Assembly: GCA_051646185.1 (NCBI GenBank)
Contig: JBOFCS010000003.1
Coordinates: forward strand, 1 to 17,656
Direction: 5' to 3'
DNA: 17,656 bases
Source of the DNA: JBOFCS01 sp051646185
GTDB lineage: Bacteria > Actinomycetota > Actinomycetes > Mycobacteriales > Mycobacteriaceae
Position 1 is the first letter of the stretch; each line of letters begins with the position of its first letter. Positions 7,172 through 14,520 of the stretch are shown here, piece by piece. The notes below the pieces were generated by a model that saw nothing but the letters and a program-made list of their open reading frames with translations, was not told the origin of the DNA and searched no databases. Made by a program: the position numbers and the translations under genes.

Positions 7172-8152
7172 TTATTTCAACCATGAAGCGACCTGAGCCG
7201 CCCAGTATGTCAACACAATATCCGCACCAGCTCTTCTAATACTGACAAGAGACTCCATGATGGCAGCTTCTAAATCTATCCAACCCTGTTGAGCAGCGGC
7301 GTGAATCATTGAGTACTCACCTGAAATTTGATATGCAGCGACTGGCACTGACGAAATATCTGCAGTCTGACGTAAAATATCCAGATAGGACATAGCCGGC
7401 TTAACCATCACAATATCGGCCCCCTCTGCGATATCAAGATTTACCTCACGCAATGCCTCACGACTATTAGTGCAGCTCTGCTGGTAGGTCATTCGGTCTC
7501 CGTCCAGCGAGGAATCTACCGCCTCCCTAAACGGTCCATACAATGCCGAGGCGTACTTTGCAGCGTAGGCCAAAATGCCAGTATCACTGTGTCCAGCAGC
7601 ATCCAACCCAGCCCGAATAGCAGCTACTTGCCCGTCCATCATGCCACTGGGGCTCACCAGATGCGCCCCAGCTTCGGCCTGCGAAACAGCAATATCGACA
7701 TAACGGGCCAAAGTGGCATCGTTATCAATACGCCCATCTGGAGCCACAATCCCACAATGCCCATGGCTGGTGAACTCATCTAAACAAGTATCCGCCATTA
7801 ACACCGTTGCATCACCCAGATCCGCGGCCAAATCTGCCAAAGCAAGATTCAAAATTCCCCCAGCAGCAGAACCCACACTGCCGACCATATCCTTATCCTC
7901 GGCCTTCGGAACGCCAAAGACCATCAGCCCGCCCACCCCAGCCGCCACCGCAGCTGCGGCAGCACTGCGCAAAGAATCCCGGCTATGCTGCACCACCCCC
8001 GGCATCGAGGAAATAGGCTTCGGCTCAGCAAGACCATCAGCAACAAACATTGGAAGCACTAAATTCCTTGGCTGCAAAGATGTTTGAGCAACAAGCCGCC
8101 GCATCGCTGCAGTACTGCGACTGCGCCGAGGACGATCACTAGGGAAGGCCAT
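7172..8152 (-). CDS. hemB: Porphobilinogen synthase (delta-aminolevulinate dehydratase)
   Basis: This enzyme condenses two 5-aminolevulinate molecules into porphobilinogen, the second common step of tetrapyrrole synthesis, in the cytosol. The 326 residues are full length. The two active-site lysines are Lys199 (AAKYAS) and Lys251 (MVKPAMSY). The metal loop at 121-133, DTCLDEFTSHGHC, keeps Cys123 and Cys133 but has Asp125 where zinc enzymes have the middle Cys. That suggests a mixed or magnesium-type site, as in other actinobacterial HemB proteins. It lies 55 bases downstream of hemD, the last heme gene of the run. The ATG at 8152 is preceded by an AGAGTGAG stretch, a weak ribosome site. Confidence 0.96.
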   Translation of the reverse strand: MAFPSDRPRRSRSTAAMRRLVAQTSLQPRNLVLPMFVADGLAEPKPISSMPGVVQHSRDSLRSAAAAAVAAGVGGLMVFGVPKAEDKDMVGSVGSAAGGILNLALADLAADLGDATVLMADTCLDEFTSHGHCGIVAPDGRIDNDATLARYVDIAVSQAEAGAHLVSPSGMMDGQVAAIRAGLDAAGHSDTGILAYAAKYASALYGPFREAVDSSLDGDRMTYQQSCTNSREALREVNLDIAEGADIVMVKPAMSYLDILRQTADISSVPVAAYQISGEYSMIHAAAQQGWIDLEAAIMESLVSIRRAGADIVLTYWAAQVASWLK

Positions 8153-8207
8153 ATCTCACTCTTTTGGTCTCAGAAATACTCCGAAAGCCCTACGTTAAGC
8201 CTTAGCT

Positions 8208-9806
8208 TCACGCCCGACTACGACGCCCCTTCTTTCGCGGTGGAGGCAATGCGCCCTCAGCCCGAAGACGGGAAGCATGTTCGGCCAACGCTTGAATCAG
8301 TGGACCGATCTGTGCTGTTTCCGGTTGCACGTCAACCCTAAGCCCAAATTCCACGGCCGTTTCCGCCGTTTTAGGACCAATGCAAGCCACAATCGTGCGA
8401 GCATGCGGCTTACCCGCAATACCAACCAGATTTCGAACCGTTGAGCTGGAGGTAAAGCAGACCGCATCAAAACCGCCGGTTTTGATCATCTCGCGGGTTT
8501 CCGCCGGTGGTGGCGCAGCCCGAACAGTACGGTAAGCCGTGACATCGTCGATCTCCCAACCCCGCTCCCGCAGACCTTCGGCCAAAGTCTCGGTGGCAAT
8601 ATCAGCTCGAGGCAACAGCACCCGGTTTACTGGGTCAAAAACATCATCGAAAGGTGGGAAATCCTCAAGCAGTCCCAGAGAAGACTGCTCCCCAGAAGGA
8701 ACTAGTTCTGGGTTAATCCCGAAAGACCGTACCTTCGCTGCAGTCGCTTCACCGACACAGGCGATTTTCACTCCCGAAAAAGCCCGTGCGTCAAGGCCAA
8801 ATTCAGCAAATTTTTCCCAGACAGCCCGTACTGCATTAGTTGAGGTGAAGACCACCCACTGGTAACGACCATCCACTAACCCTTTAACCGAACGCTCCAT
8901 TTGAGCAGGACTACGGGGTGGCTCCACCGCAATAGTTGGCACCTCCATCGGGATCGCGCCATGAGTAACTAGCAATTCGCTCATTTCTCCGGCTTGATCC
9001 TTGGTGCGTGGCACCAAAACGGTCCAGCCGTACAACGCCCGACTTTCCCACCAGCTCATCTTTGAGCGCTGCCCCACAACTTTGCCGACAGTGACGACCA
9101 GCGCACCCAAGAGGCCTTGCCCGGCATCGTTAAGTGTGGCCAAAGTAGCTTCAATGGTCCGCTGCTGACGAGTGGTCCCGTTGATTGTGATTGCCGCAGG
9201 TGTCTGCGGTGCCAATCCATGCTCGACTAGTGCGCTAGCTGCCTCGGCAAGATGCCCGGAGGTGGCATGCAGCACCAACGGACCAGGGGCGCTCGCTAAT
9301 GCCGCCCAATCAACGTCTCCGCGCACATCGGCCTCAGTGTGGCCTGATCCTAAGGGCATACCGGCGTATGTCGGAACTGCCGAACCTGACGGCAGACCAG
9401 GGACAACTTCGAACTGGATCTGGGTTCTCGCTACCGCATTCACCTCGGTGAGCACCGCATCAAGGGTAAGCGGGTCTCCGGCAACCAAACGAACCACATC
9501 ATGGCCATTTTTTGCCTCGGCAATGAGTGTCTTAGCCACATCGGCCGGGTCACCTAAGGCCGGGCGAACCTCAATCACCGGGGGTTCTTGCAAGGTATCG
9601 GAATCGTTGTTATCCAAGTCAGCAGCTTTAGCCAACAGATCAACTCCGACCAAGGCAAGGGTCTCGGCAGGGACATCCGGGTCGGTATAGGCCAAATAGG
9701 CAGCGGCGAGTGTATCGCGTGCTCGCATAGTGAGCAGCGCCGGATCACCCGGTCCAGATCCTACAAAGAGGATACGACCGGGATGGGACTTACGGGCTCG
9801 GCTCAT
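8208..9806 (-). CDS. hemD: Uroporphyrinogen-III synthase fused to an N-terminal SUMT-like domain
   Basis: A two-domain protein of 532 residues from the ATG at 9806. Residues about 10-245 resemble uroporphyrinogen-III C-methyltransferase (CobA/SUMT): GSGPGDP near 16-22, GDP near 110-112 and VVPGLPSGSA near 134-143. Residues about 260-505 form uroporphyrinogen-III synthase, which closes and inverts ring D of hydroxymethylbilane. A basic tail PRKKGRRSR ends the protein. The methyltransferase part lacks the usual GDPxxFGRG continuation, so its activity is doubtful; HemD activity should be intact. The frame also opens at an ATG at 9815, but GGAG lies one base from that start and ten from 9806, so I prefer the latter. 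It follows hemC with near overlap and precedes hemB. Fusions of this kind are the norm in actinobacteria. Confidence 0.93.
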   Translation of the reverse strand: MSRARKSHPGRILFVGSGPGDPALLTMRARDTLAAAYLAYTDPDVPAETLALVGVDLLAKAADLDNNDSDTLQEPPVIEVRPALGDPADVAKTLIAEAKNGHDVVRLVAGDPLTLDAVLTEVNAVARTQIQFEVVPGLPSGSAVPTYAGMPLGSGHTEADVRGDVDWAALASAPGPLVLHATSGHLAEAASALVEHGLAPQTPAAITINGTTRQQRTIEATLATLNDAGQGLLGALVVTVGKVVGQRSKMSWWESRALYGWTVLVPRTKDQAGEMSELLVTHGAIPMEVPTIAVEPPRSPAQMERSVKGLVDGRYQWVVFTSTNAVRAVWEKFAEFGLDARAFSGVKIACVGEATAAKVRSFGINPELVPSGEQSSLGLLEDFPPFDDVFDPVNRVLLPRADIATETLAEGLRERGWEIDDVTAYRTVRAAPPPAETREMIKTGGFDAVCFTSSSTVRNLVGIAGKPHARTIVACIGPKTAETAVEFGLRVDVQPETAQIGPLIQALAEHASRLRAEGALPPPRKKGRRSRA

Positions 9807-9811
9807 TAGGG

Positions 9812-10783
9812 TCATTCTCCAGTGTTCATCAGCTCACGTGCACCTAAATCAAGCAGTTCGAGCGCGACCTTCCGGCCGAGTTCGGCAGCCTGTTCAGGCG
9901 CTCCGACTATCGAGGCTCGGATCACGTCGGATCCGTCCTCTGCCGCCGCACATCCGCGCAACGACAATTCTTCTATCACCTTGCCAGCGTCGTCCAAAGA
10001 CTCCACCAGCTCGGCTAATGCTCCTACCGGGGCAGTGCAACCTGCTTCCAGCTCGGCGAGCAAAGCGCGTTCAGCCGTCACCTCAGCTCGAGCAGCTGCA
10101 TCGTCAAGGCCAGCAAGAATCTGAACCAAGTCAACATCAACTGCACGACATTCCACGGCAAGAGCACCCTGCGCCGGGGCCGGCAGCATCTGCACCGGCT
10201 CCAACGTTTCGGTCACCTCAGAGAGGCGGCCAATTCGAGCAAGTCCTGCACGAGCGACGACGACGGCATCCAGCTCACCGTCCGCAACCTTGTTCAATCG
10301 TGTATCTAGGTTGCCTCTTAGGGGGCGGATTTCCAAACCAAGACCTAGTGCTCTAAGCTGTGCGGCCCTTCGGGGAGCTGAAGTGCCCACAACAGACCCA
10401 GATGGAAGCTCACCAAGCACCAATCCACCCCTTGCGACCAGCGCATCTCGCGGATCTTCCCGCCTAGGAACAGCAGCAATAACAAACCGAGAATCCTGTG
10501 CTGTTGGCAAATCTTTATAGGAATGCACAGCAACGTCAATAGTTCCCGCATCAAGCGCTTGACGCAGCGCGGCAGTAAAAACTCCGACACCTATTGTTTG
10601 CACTGGGTCCGAGGACAAATCTCCAGCAGTTTTTATAATGACAAGTTCAGCCGAATGCCCCATGGCCATGAGCGCGTCGCAGATGGTGCCAGCTTGGGTT
10701 GTCGCCAACAAGCTACCCCGAGTTCCAATACGAATGACCGTTGAACTGACCGTAGATGCTACCGCACTCGCATCAATGCTCAC
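9812..10783 (-). CDS. hemC: Hydroxymethylbilane synthase (porphobilinogen deaminase)
   Basis: Polymerises four porphobilinogens into hydroxymethylbilane on a covalent dipyrromethane cofactor. From the GTG at 10783 the protein has 323 residues. The fold starts at IRIGTRGSLLA (17-27), the catalytic aspartate is Asp91 in HSYKDLP, RRAAQLRAL at 138-146 and RGNLDTRL at 156-163 bind substrate chains, and the cofactor cysteine is Cys249 in EAGCTAPVGA. The frame stays open to a TTG at 10798, but AAGGAG at 10795-10790 lies inside that extension, six bases before the GTG, so the GTG is the true start. It overlaps the hemA end by 11 bases and its own stop touches hemD, which fits coupled translation of hemA-hemC-hemD. 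Confidence 0.95.
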   Translation of the reverse strand: MSIDASAVASTVSSTVIRIGTRGSLLATTQAGTICDALMAMGHSAELVIIKTAGDLSSDPVQTIGVGVFTAALRQALDAGTIDVAVHSYKDLPTAQDSRFVIAAVPRREDPRDALVARGGLVLGELPSGSVVGTSAPRRAAQLRALGLGLEIRPLRGNLDTRLNKVADGELDAVVVARAGLARIGRLSEVTETLEPVQMLPAPAQGALAVECRAVDVDLVQILAGLDDAAARAEVTAERALLAELEAGCTAPVGALAELVESLDDAGKVIEELSLRGCAAAEDGSDVIRASIVGAPEQAAELGRKVALELLDLGARELMNTGE

Positions 10784-12143
10784 TAATGACTCCTTCAATT
10801 AATTCAGCTGCTGCAGAAGGCATTTCATTAACTGTTATCACTGCCTCAGCCGCTCCTGGAGCAAGTTCAAACAGCTCACGCAAAGCCTGAGCATAAGAGT
10901 CACCACCAGGGGTAGCAGCAAGCTGTTTCACCCGAACAGTCGGCGCATGCAGTAATTTGTCTACTACTCGGCGCACCGTCTTCGCCACCTCTTCACGCTG
11001 CCCAAGATCCAGGTCGGGCAGGCGAGCATCGAGCCGCAATAACTCTGTCTCCACCACCTCTGCAGCCCGCCGCCGCAATGCCGTGACCGTTGGCGTCACT
11101 TCCGATAAACGCTGACCGGCAAGGTACGTGGCAAGCTCCTGAGCAACGATCAAGCGAGCAGCCTGCTCATCAGTTGCTGCAGCTCCAGCAGCAGGATCGC
11201 GTTGCAAGGATTCGATATCCAACAAGTGCACTCCGGGGAGGCCAGCGACCGTAGGATCTACATCCCGAGGTAGACCAAGATCACAGATCACGAGTGGGCG
11301 CGACATCTCACTACTGGCCTTTCGAGCCGTCAAAGCCGAATGCGCATCCGCAAGAGTCACCACCGCGCCGACCGCTCCCGTACAGGCGACCAAAACATCT
11401 GCCTGCGCCAAAGCCGATACCAACTGTTGAATCGGCACTGCGGTGACCACCGAACCTGAGGAACGGGCATTTGCAGCAAGATGCTCGGCGCGGTCTGCAG
11501 TCCGATTGACCACCAAAATTTTCCCAATGCCTGAGCGAACTAGATGCGCAACCGCCAGCCCACCCATAGAACCGGCACCAAGCACCACAGCAATCTGCCC
11601 CTGGAGATCACCAATAACTTTGGTCGCCCGATCCAACGCAACCGACACCACCGAAGCTCCAGCTCGGTCTATTCCGGTTTCTGAATGCACGCGCTTGCCG
11701 ACCCTAAGTGCCTGCTGAGCAAGTTCATGCAGAATCCTCCCGGCAGCTTGCTGGCTATCCGAAACTGCATAGGCGCTGCGGATCTGCCCCAAAATCTGCT
11801 GTTCGCCAATCACCATTGAATCCAAACCACTGGCAACCGCAAACAAATGCTCGGCCGCGGCCTCGCTGTAGCGCACATACGCATATTTTGTGAGCTCATT
11901 CATAGAAAGACCCGAATGCTCAGCAAGGAGCTGGCCAACATCTGCCAATGCCCCGTGAAAAGCCTCCACCACCGCATAGACCTCAACCCGATTGCACGTC
12001 GAAACCACCATGACTTCCGAAACATGATCCGATTCAAGGATTTTATCAACCATTTTGGGGCGATCAGCATCACTAATCGCCACCCGCTCTAAGACTGAAA
12101 CCGGCGCACTCCGATGCGAAACACCAAAAAGCAGAACACTCAT
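10773..12143 (-). CDS. hemA: Glutamyl-tRNA reductase
   Basis: Reduces glutamyl-tRNA to glutamate-1-semialdehyde with NADPH, the committed and usually rate-limiting step of the C5 route to heme. The 456 residues show all domains. The N-terminal catalytic domain has Cys50 in STCNR, the thioester nucleophile. VASGLDSMVIGEQQILGQ follows at about 103-120. The NADPH-binding Rossmann motif GAGSMGG is at 189-195. The C-terminal helical dimerisation domain begins at about 340. The ATG at 12143 overlaps the rex stop as ATGA and the gene end overlaps hemC, so it belongs to the rex-hemACDB unit. The second heme-precursor enzyme, HemL, is not in this window. Expression is probably tied to the NADH/NAD ratio through Rex. 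Confidence 0.96.
   Translation of the reverse strand: MSVLLFGVSHRSAPVSVLERVAISDADRPKMVDKILESDHVSEVMVVSTCNRVEVYAVVEAFHGALADVGQLLAEHSGLSMNELTKYAYVRYSEAAAEHLFAVASGLDSMVIGEQQILGQIRSAYAVSDSQQAAGRILHELAQQALRVGKRVHSETGIDRAGASVVSVALDRATKVIGDLQGQIAVVLGAGSMGGLAVAHLVRSGIGKILVVNRTADRAEHLAANARSSGSVVTAVPIQQLVSALAQADVLVACTGAVGAVVTLADAHSALTARKASSEMSRPLVICDLGLPRDVDPTVAGLPGVHLLDIESLQRDPAAGAAATDEQAARLIVAQELATYLAGQRLSEVTPTVTALRRRAAEVVETELLRLDARLPDLDLGQREEVAKTVRRVVDKLLHAPTVRVKQLAATPGGDSYAQALRELFELAPGAAEAVITVNEMPSAAAELIEGVISEH
10790..10795 (-). promoter_or_regulatory. Ribosome binding site that sets the hemC start
   Basis: AAGGAG on the minus strand sits six bases before the GTG at 10783 and lies within the last codons of hemA. 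It rules out the longer TTG start at 10798, which would place this sequence inside the hemC coding region. Confidence 0.75.
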
Positions 12144-12856
12144 TGTGCACTCACCGAACCGTTCCCAACCAAAGATAATTTTCTGGCACTATGAAAAGAC
12201 AGCACCTGCATTTCTAATGCCAAATCCACTCTTCGCATTTCCACCTGTACAGGAACTTCCAAAGCCGTGGAGGCAAAGTTGAGGATGCACCCCACCCCAG
12301 CACGCACCAATAAGTCACACACTTCTTGGGCCACTGCCGCAGGGGTAGCGATCACACCGATGCTGACATCCAAGGTGGCGCAGGCCAAAAATAAATCGTC
12401 GATATCTCGCACCGGCAGTTCTGCAATACGATCACCGATAAGCCGTGGATCACTGTCAAACAACCCCACAACCGAAAAACCTCTGCGCCCAAAACCCCCA
12501 TAGCGAGCCAATGCACGACCAAGGCTGCCCACCCCCACCACAACAACATTGTGATCTCGATCTAATCCCAGCGCGGTTTCAATCCGAACCATAAGTCGAG
12601 CTACATCGTAGCCAACACCACGAACACCACTGGGTCCGAGAAACGATAGGTCTTTTCGTAATTTTGCTGAGCCAACTCCAGCGGCACGGGAAAGTTCCTC
12701 GCTTGAAACCATCAAAGCGCCAGACTCCTGAAAAACAGAAAGAACTCTCAGGTAGATGGCCAATCGAGCGACTGCCGCATCAGGTATTACACGCTGTTCA
12801 GCACCCACAGAGCCCGGAAGCTGGGGACCCTGCCCGTCCAGCGGCTGTTCAGTCAC
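12140..12856 (-). CDS. rex: Redox-sensing transcriptional repressor Rex
   Basis: A 238-residue Rex-family repressor that senses the NADH/NAD ratio: NADH releases it from DNA. The winged-helix domain covers about residues 28-90, with recognition helix region AGVGSAKLRKDLSFLG and the family's GVRGVGYDV wing. The Rossmann domain begins VVVVGVGSLGRAL at about 104. The C-terminal domain-swap helix is near 210-230. The GTG at 12856 has GGGAG eight bases upstream. The position ahead of hemA with an ATGA overlap is the rex-hemACD arrangement known from Streptomyces, where Rex controls respiration and heme genes. A promoter with Rex-like half-sites just upstream suggests autorepression. M. tuberculosis lacks Rex at the same locus. 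Confidence 0.93.
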   Translation of the reverse strand: MTEQPLDGQGPQLPGSVGAEQRVIPDAAVARLAIYLRVLSVFQESGALMVSSEELSRAAGVGSAKLRKDLSFLGPSGVRGVGYDVARLMVRIETALGLDRDHNVVVVGVGSLGRALARYGGFGRRGFSVVGLFDSDPRLIGDRIAELPVRDIDDLFLACATLDVSIGVIATPAAVAQEVCDLLVRAGVGCILNFASTALEVPVQVEMRRVDLALEMQVLSFHSARKLSLVGNGSVSAQ

Positions 12857-12887
12857 CTCAGATGCTCCCTGTGGGCTCCATACACGA

Positions 12888-12917
12888 ATTATTCACACCA
12901 CGGTAACTGCTTGTGAA
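12888..12917 (-). promoter_or_regulatory. Promoter of the rex-hem operon
   Basis: On the minus strand, -35 TTCACA (12917-12912, five of six to TTGACA), an 18-base spacer and -10 AATAAT (12893-12888, five of six to TATAAT) are followed by a likely start near 12881. That leaves a leader of about 25 bases carrying the rex ribosome site. Both hexamers fall in TGTGAA/TTCACA Rex-like half-sites. Confidence 0.6.
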
Positions 12918-12928
12918 CCCTCGCACCA
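12911..12928 (-). promoter_or_regulatory. Candidate Rex operator upstream of rex
   Basis: Compared with the Rex consensus TTGTGAA-N4-TTCACAA, the plus strand reads TTGTGAA-CCCT-CGCACCA: seven of seven in one arm and four of seven in the other. The perfect arm contains the predicted -35 hexamer of the rex promoter. A second TGTGAA half-site on the minus strand lies at 12897-12892 and runs into the -10 box. Rex bound here would block polymerase, which fits the autorepression known for Rex in Streptomyces. Confidence 0.6.
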
Positions 12929-12987
12929 AGTCGCTTCACTGGCAGAGCCGCTGATCCCACTCAAAACTTAGTATTCGCTTAGTCCAA

Positions 12988-13278
12988 TTAAAGCCTGTTC
13001 AGCCTTTCCAGATCTTTCCGCAAGCGCTCCTGATCAACTTCCCAATAGCTATGCTCACGCCCGTTTAAAAGAACAACGGGAAGGCGATCACCGTACTCAG
13101 CGCGTAATTCAGGATCCCAACGTACGGCCAGATCCACATCAACCACGTCAACCACCAGGCCAAATTCTTCAGCCAACTCAACAAGGTCGCTGTGAGCAGT
13201 GTCACATAAACTACAGTTCGCTCGAGTCAGTAAAGTCAAAATTGATGCTGGTACCGATTTACCTAACTCATGAGTCAC
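12988..13278 (-). CDS. Glutaredoxin-like thiol-disulfide protein (DUF836 type)
   Basis: A 96-residue thioredoxin-fold protein with the redox pair Cys22-x-x-Cys25 (CSLC), a beta-alpha-beta core, the cis-proline strand as LPVVLLNG (about 66-73) and a charged C-terminal helix. It is of the glutaredoxin-like DUF836 group and matches Rv0508, which lies just ahead of hemA in M. tuberculosis. It probably reduces disulfides in the cytosol; no partner is evident. The GTG at 13278 is the only start in the frame that leaves the fold intact. An ATG at 13271 is in another frame and no strong ribosome site is seen. It is divergent from the phosphatase gene and lies 131 bases upstream of rex, from which the rex promoter separates it. 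Confidence 0.85.
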   Translation of the reverse strand: MTHELGKSVPASILTLLTRANCSLCDTAHSDLVELAEEFGLVVDVVDVDLAVRWDPELRAEYGDRLPVVLLNGREHSYWEVDQERLRKDLERLNRL

Positions 13279-13373
13279 CCACCCATCTTGACCTTGCCGC
13301 CGATCAAGAGCAACCCCGGACTGAACCAGGTAGCCCGTGGCACATCCCAGGAAACCAATAACACCATCGACTC

Positions 13374-13426
13374 ACGCGAGCACCATGATGCACGTTAGGG
13401 TTAATCTGCGAGCAAGACGCGAGCAA
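13374..13426 (+). repeat. Three copies of GCGAGCA ahead of the phosphatase gene
   Basis: GCGAGCA begins at 13376, 13408 and 13419. The first and third copies share nine bases (ACGCGAGCA) and the second and third share GCGAGCAA. Start-to-start distances are 32 and 11 bases, close to three turns and one turn of DNA, so the copies would face the same side. They lie in the 162-base divergent gap and end just before the AGGAGG ribosome site. They may be a binding site for an unknown regulator, or chance. Confidence 0.45.
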
Positions 13427-13440
13427 CACAGGAGGTTCGA

Positions 13441-14514
13441 GTGCCCGATCGATTAGGTCTGGATTCAGAATCATGGTTCAGCACCCTGCGTACCGGGCGG
13501 CGGTGGAATACCCGGCTGCCTTTTGGTCCAAGCGAAGCTGAACGGCGAGCAAACCTTGCAGGTGAAGCCAGCGCTGACGCCGCCCACGCTATTCGCGAAG
13601 CCGAACAAGTTGACCCTCCCGTCAGTAGCTCAGAAGACTCCACCGAAGCTACGCAACACCCTGCATCTGTGCCCATAGATCTAACTGCTGCAGCATTTTT
13701 TGATGTTGACAACACCATGGTTCAAGGTGCATCTATCATCCATTTTGCCCGCGGACTAGCCGCCAGAAAATATTTTACCTACACAGATATTATTGAATTC
13801 CTTTGGGCCCAAGCAAAATTCCAGATAATTGGTAAGGAAAATAGCGATGATGTGGCTGCGGGGCGTCAGAAAGCTTTGTCATTCGTTGAAGGAAGAACCA
13901 CCGAGGAACTTACTCGACTCGGTGACGAAATTTACGATGACATTATTGCCGATAAAATTTGGGCTGGAACTCGTGCATTAGCTCAAATGCACCTCGATGC
14001 CGGGCAACAAGTGTGGCTAGTCACGGCAACTCCGGTAGAGCTTGCTCAAACTATCGCCAAAAAACTTGGGCTAACCGGGGCGCTGGGTACCGTTGCTGAA
14101 TCAGAAAATGGAATTTTCACCGGCCGTCTTGTTGGTGATATTTTGCATGGCCTCGGCAAAGCGCATGCCGTTCGCGCGCTTGCTGTCCGTGAAGGTCTCA
14201 ATCTGAAACGCTGCACAGCCTATTCCGACAGCCATAACGACGTTCCCATGCTTTCTCTTGTGGGCACTGCTGTGGCAATTAACCCAGATGCCGATCTTCG
14301 GGAGCTAGCAAAAAATCGTGGGTGGGAGATACGAGATTTCCGGACAGCACGTAAAGCAGCAAAAGTTGGAGTACCCACCGCACTACTATTGGGAGCCTTA
14401 GGGGGTGCAATTGCTGGGGTAATAACCCGAAAAGGCGGAACTCAAGCATTGCTAAATGACACCCGAGTGACTGCCCAGAATATCCTGTCACATAACAAAA
14501 TTAGTGGAAAGTAA
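13441..14514 (+). CDS. HAD-superfamily phosphatase, SerB1-like
   Basis: A 357-residue HAD-IB hydrolase with the four family motifs: DVDNT at 88-92 (nucleophile Asp88), Thr197 in VTATP, Lys240, and DSHND at 263-267. The cap region at about 100-180 is helical. Residues 1-80 are a charged, probably disordered extension, and residues 311-328 form one hydrophobic helix, so it may be anchored in the membrane. Related proteins are named SerB1 (Rv0505c), but phosphoserine as substrate is not shown; lipid or sugar phosphates are possible. The GTG at 13441 is preceded by AGGAGG five bases away. It is the only plus-strand gene here, divergent from the glutaredoxin gene and convergent with the acyltransferase (six bases between stops), as in the M. 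tuberculosis block. Confidence 0.88.
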   Translation: MPDRLGLDSESWFSTLRTGRRWNTRLPFGPSEAERRANLAGEASADAAHAIREAEQVDPPVSSSEDSTEATQHPASVPIDLTAAAFFDVDNTMVQGASIIHFARGLAARKYFTYTDIIEFLWAQAKFQIIGKENSDDVAAGRQKALSFVEGRTTEELTRLGDEIYDDIIADKIWAGTRALAQMHLDAGQQVWLVTATPVELAQTIAKKLGLTGALGTVAESENGIFTGRLVGDILHGLGKAHAVRALAVREGLNLKRCTAYSDSHNDVPMLSLVGTAVAINPDADLRELAKNRGWEIRDFRTARKAAKVGVPTALLLGALGGAIAGVITRKGGTQALLNDTRVTAQNILSHNKISGK

Positions 14515-14520
14515 GTTTTA

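Noticed and set aside
9172..10356. Long plus-strand open frames (up to about 208 codons) across hemC and hemD
   Set aside because: They lie antisense to clear enzymes, have Ser/Arg/Pro-rich translations without domains, and no ribosome sites. They are frame shadows of GC-rich genes.
14515..14520. Shared terminator in the convergent gap between the phosphatase and acyltransferase genes
   Set aside because: The gap is six bases, and the only pairing (AGTAA with TTACT) is five A/T-rich pairs, too weak to claim.
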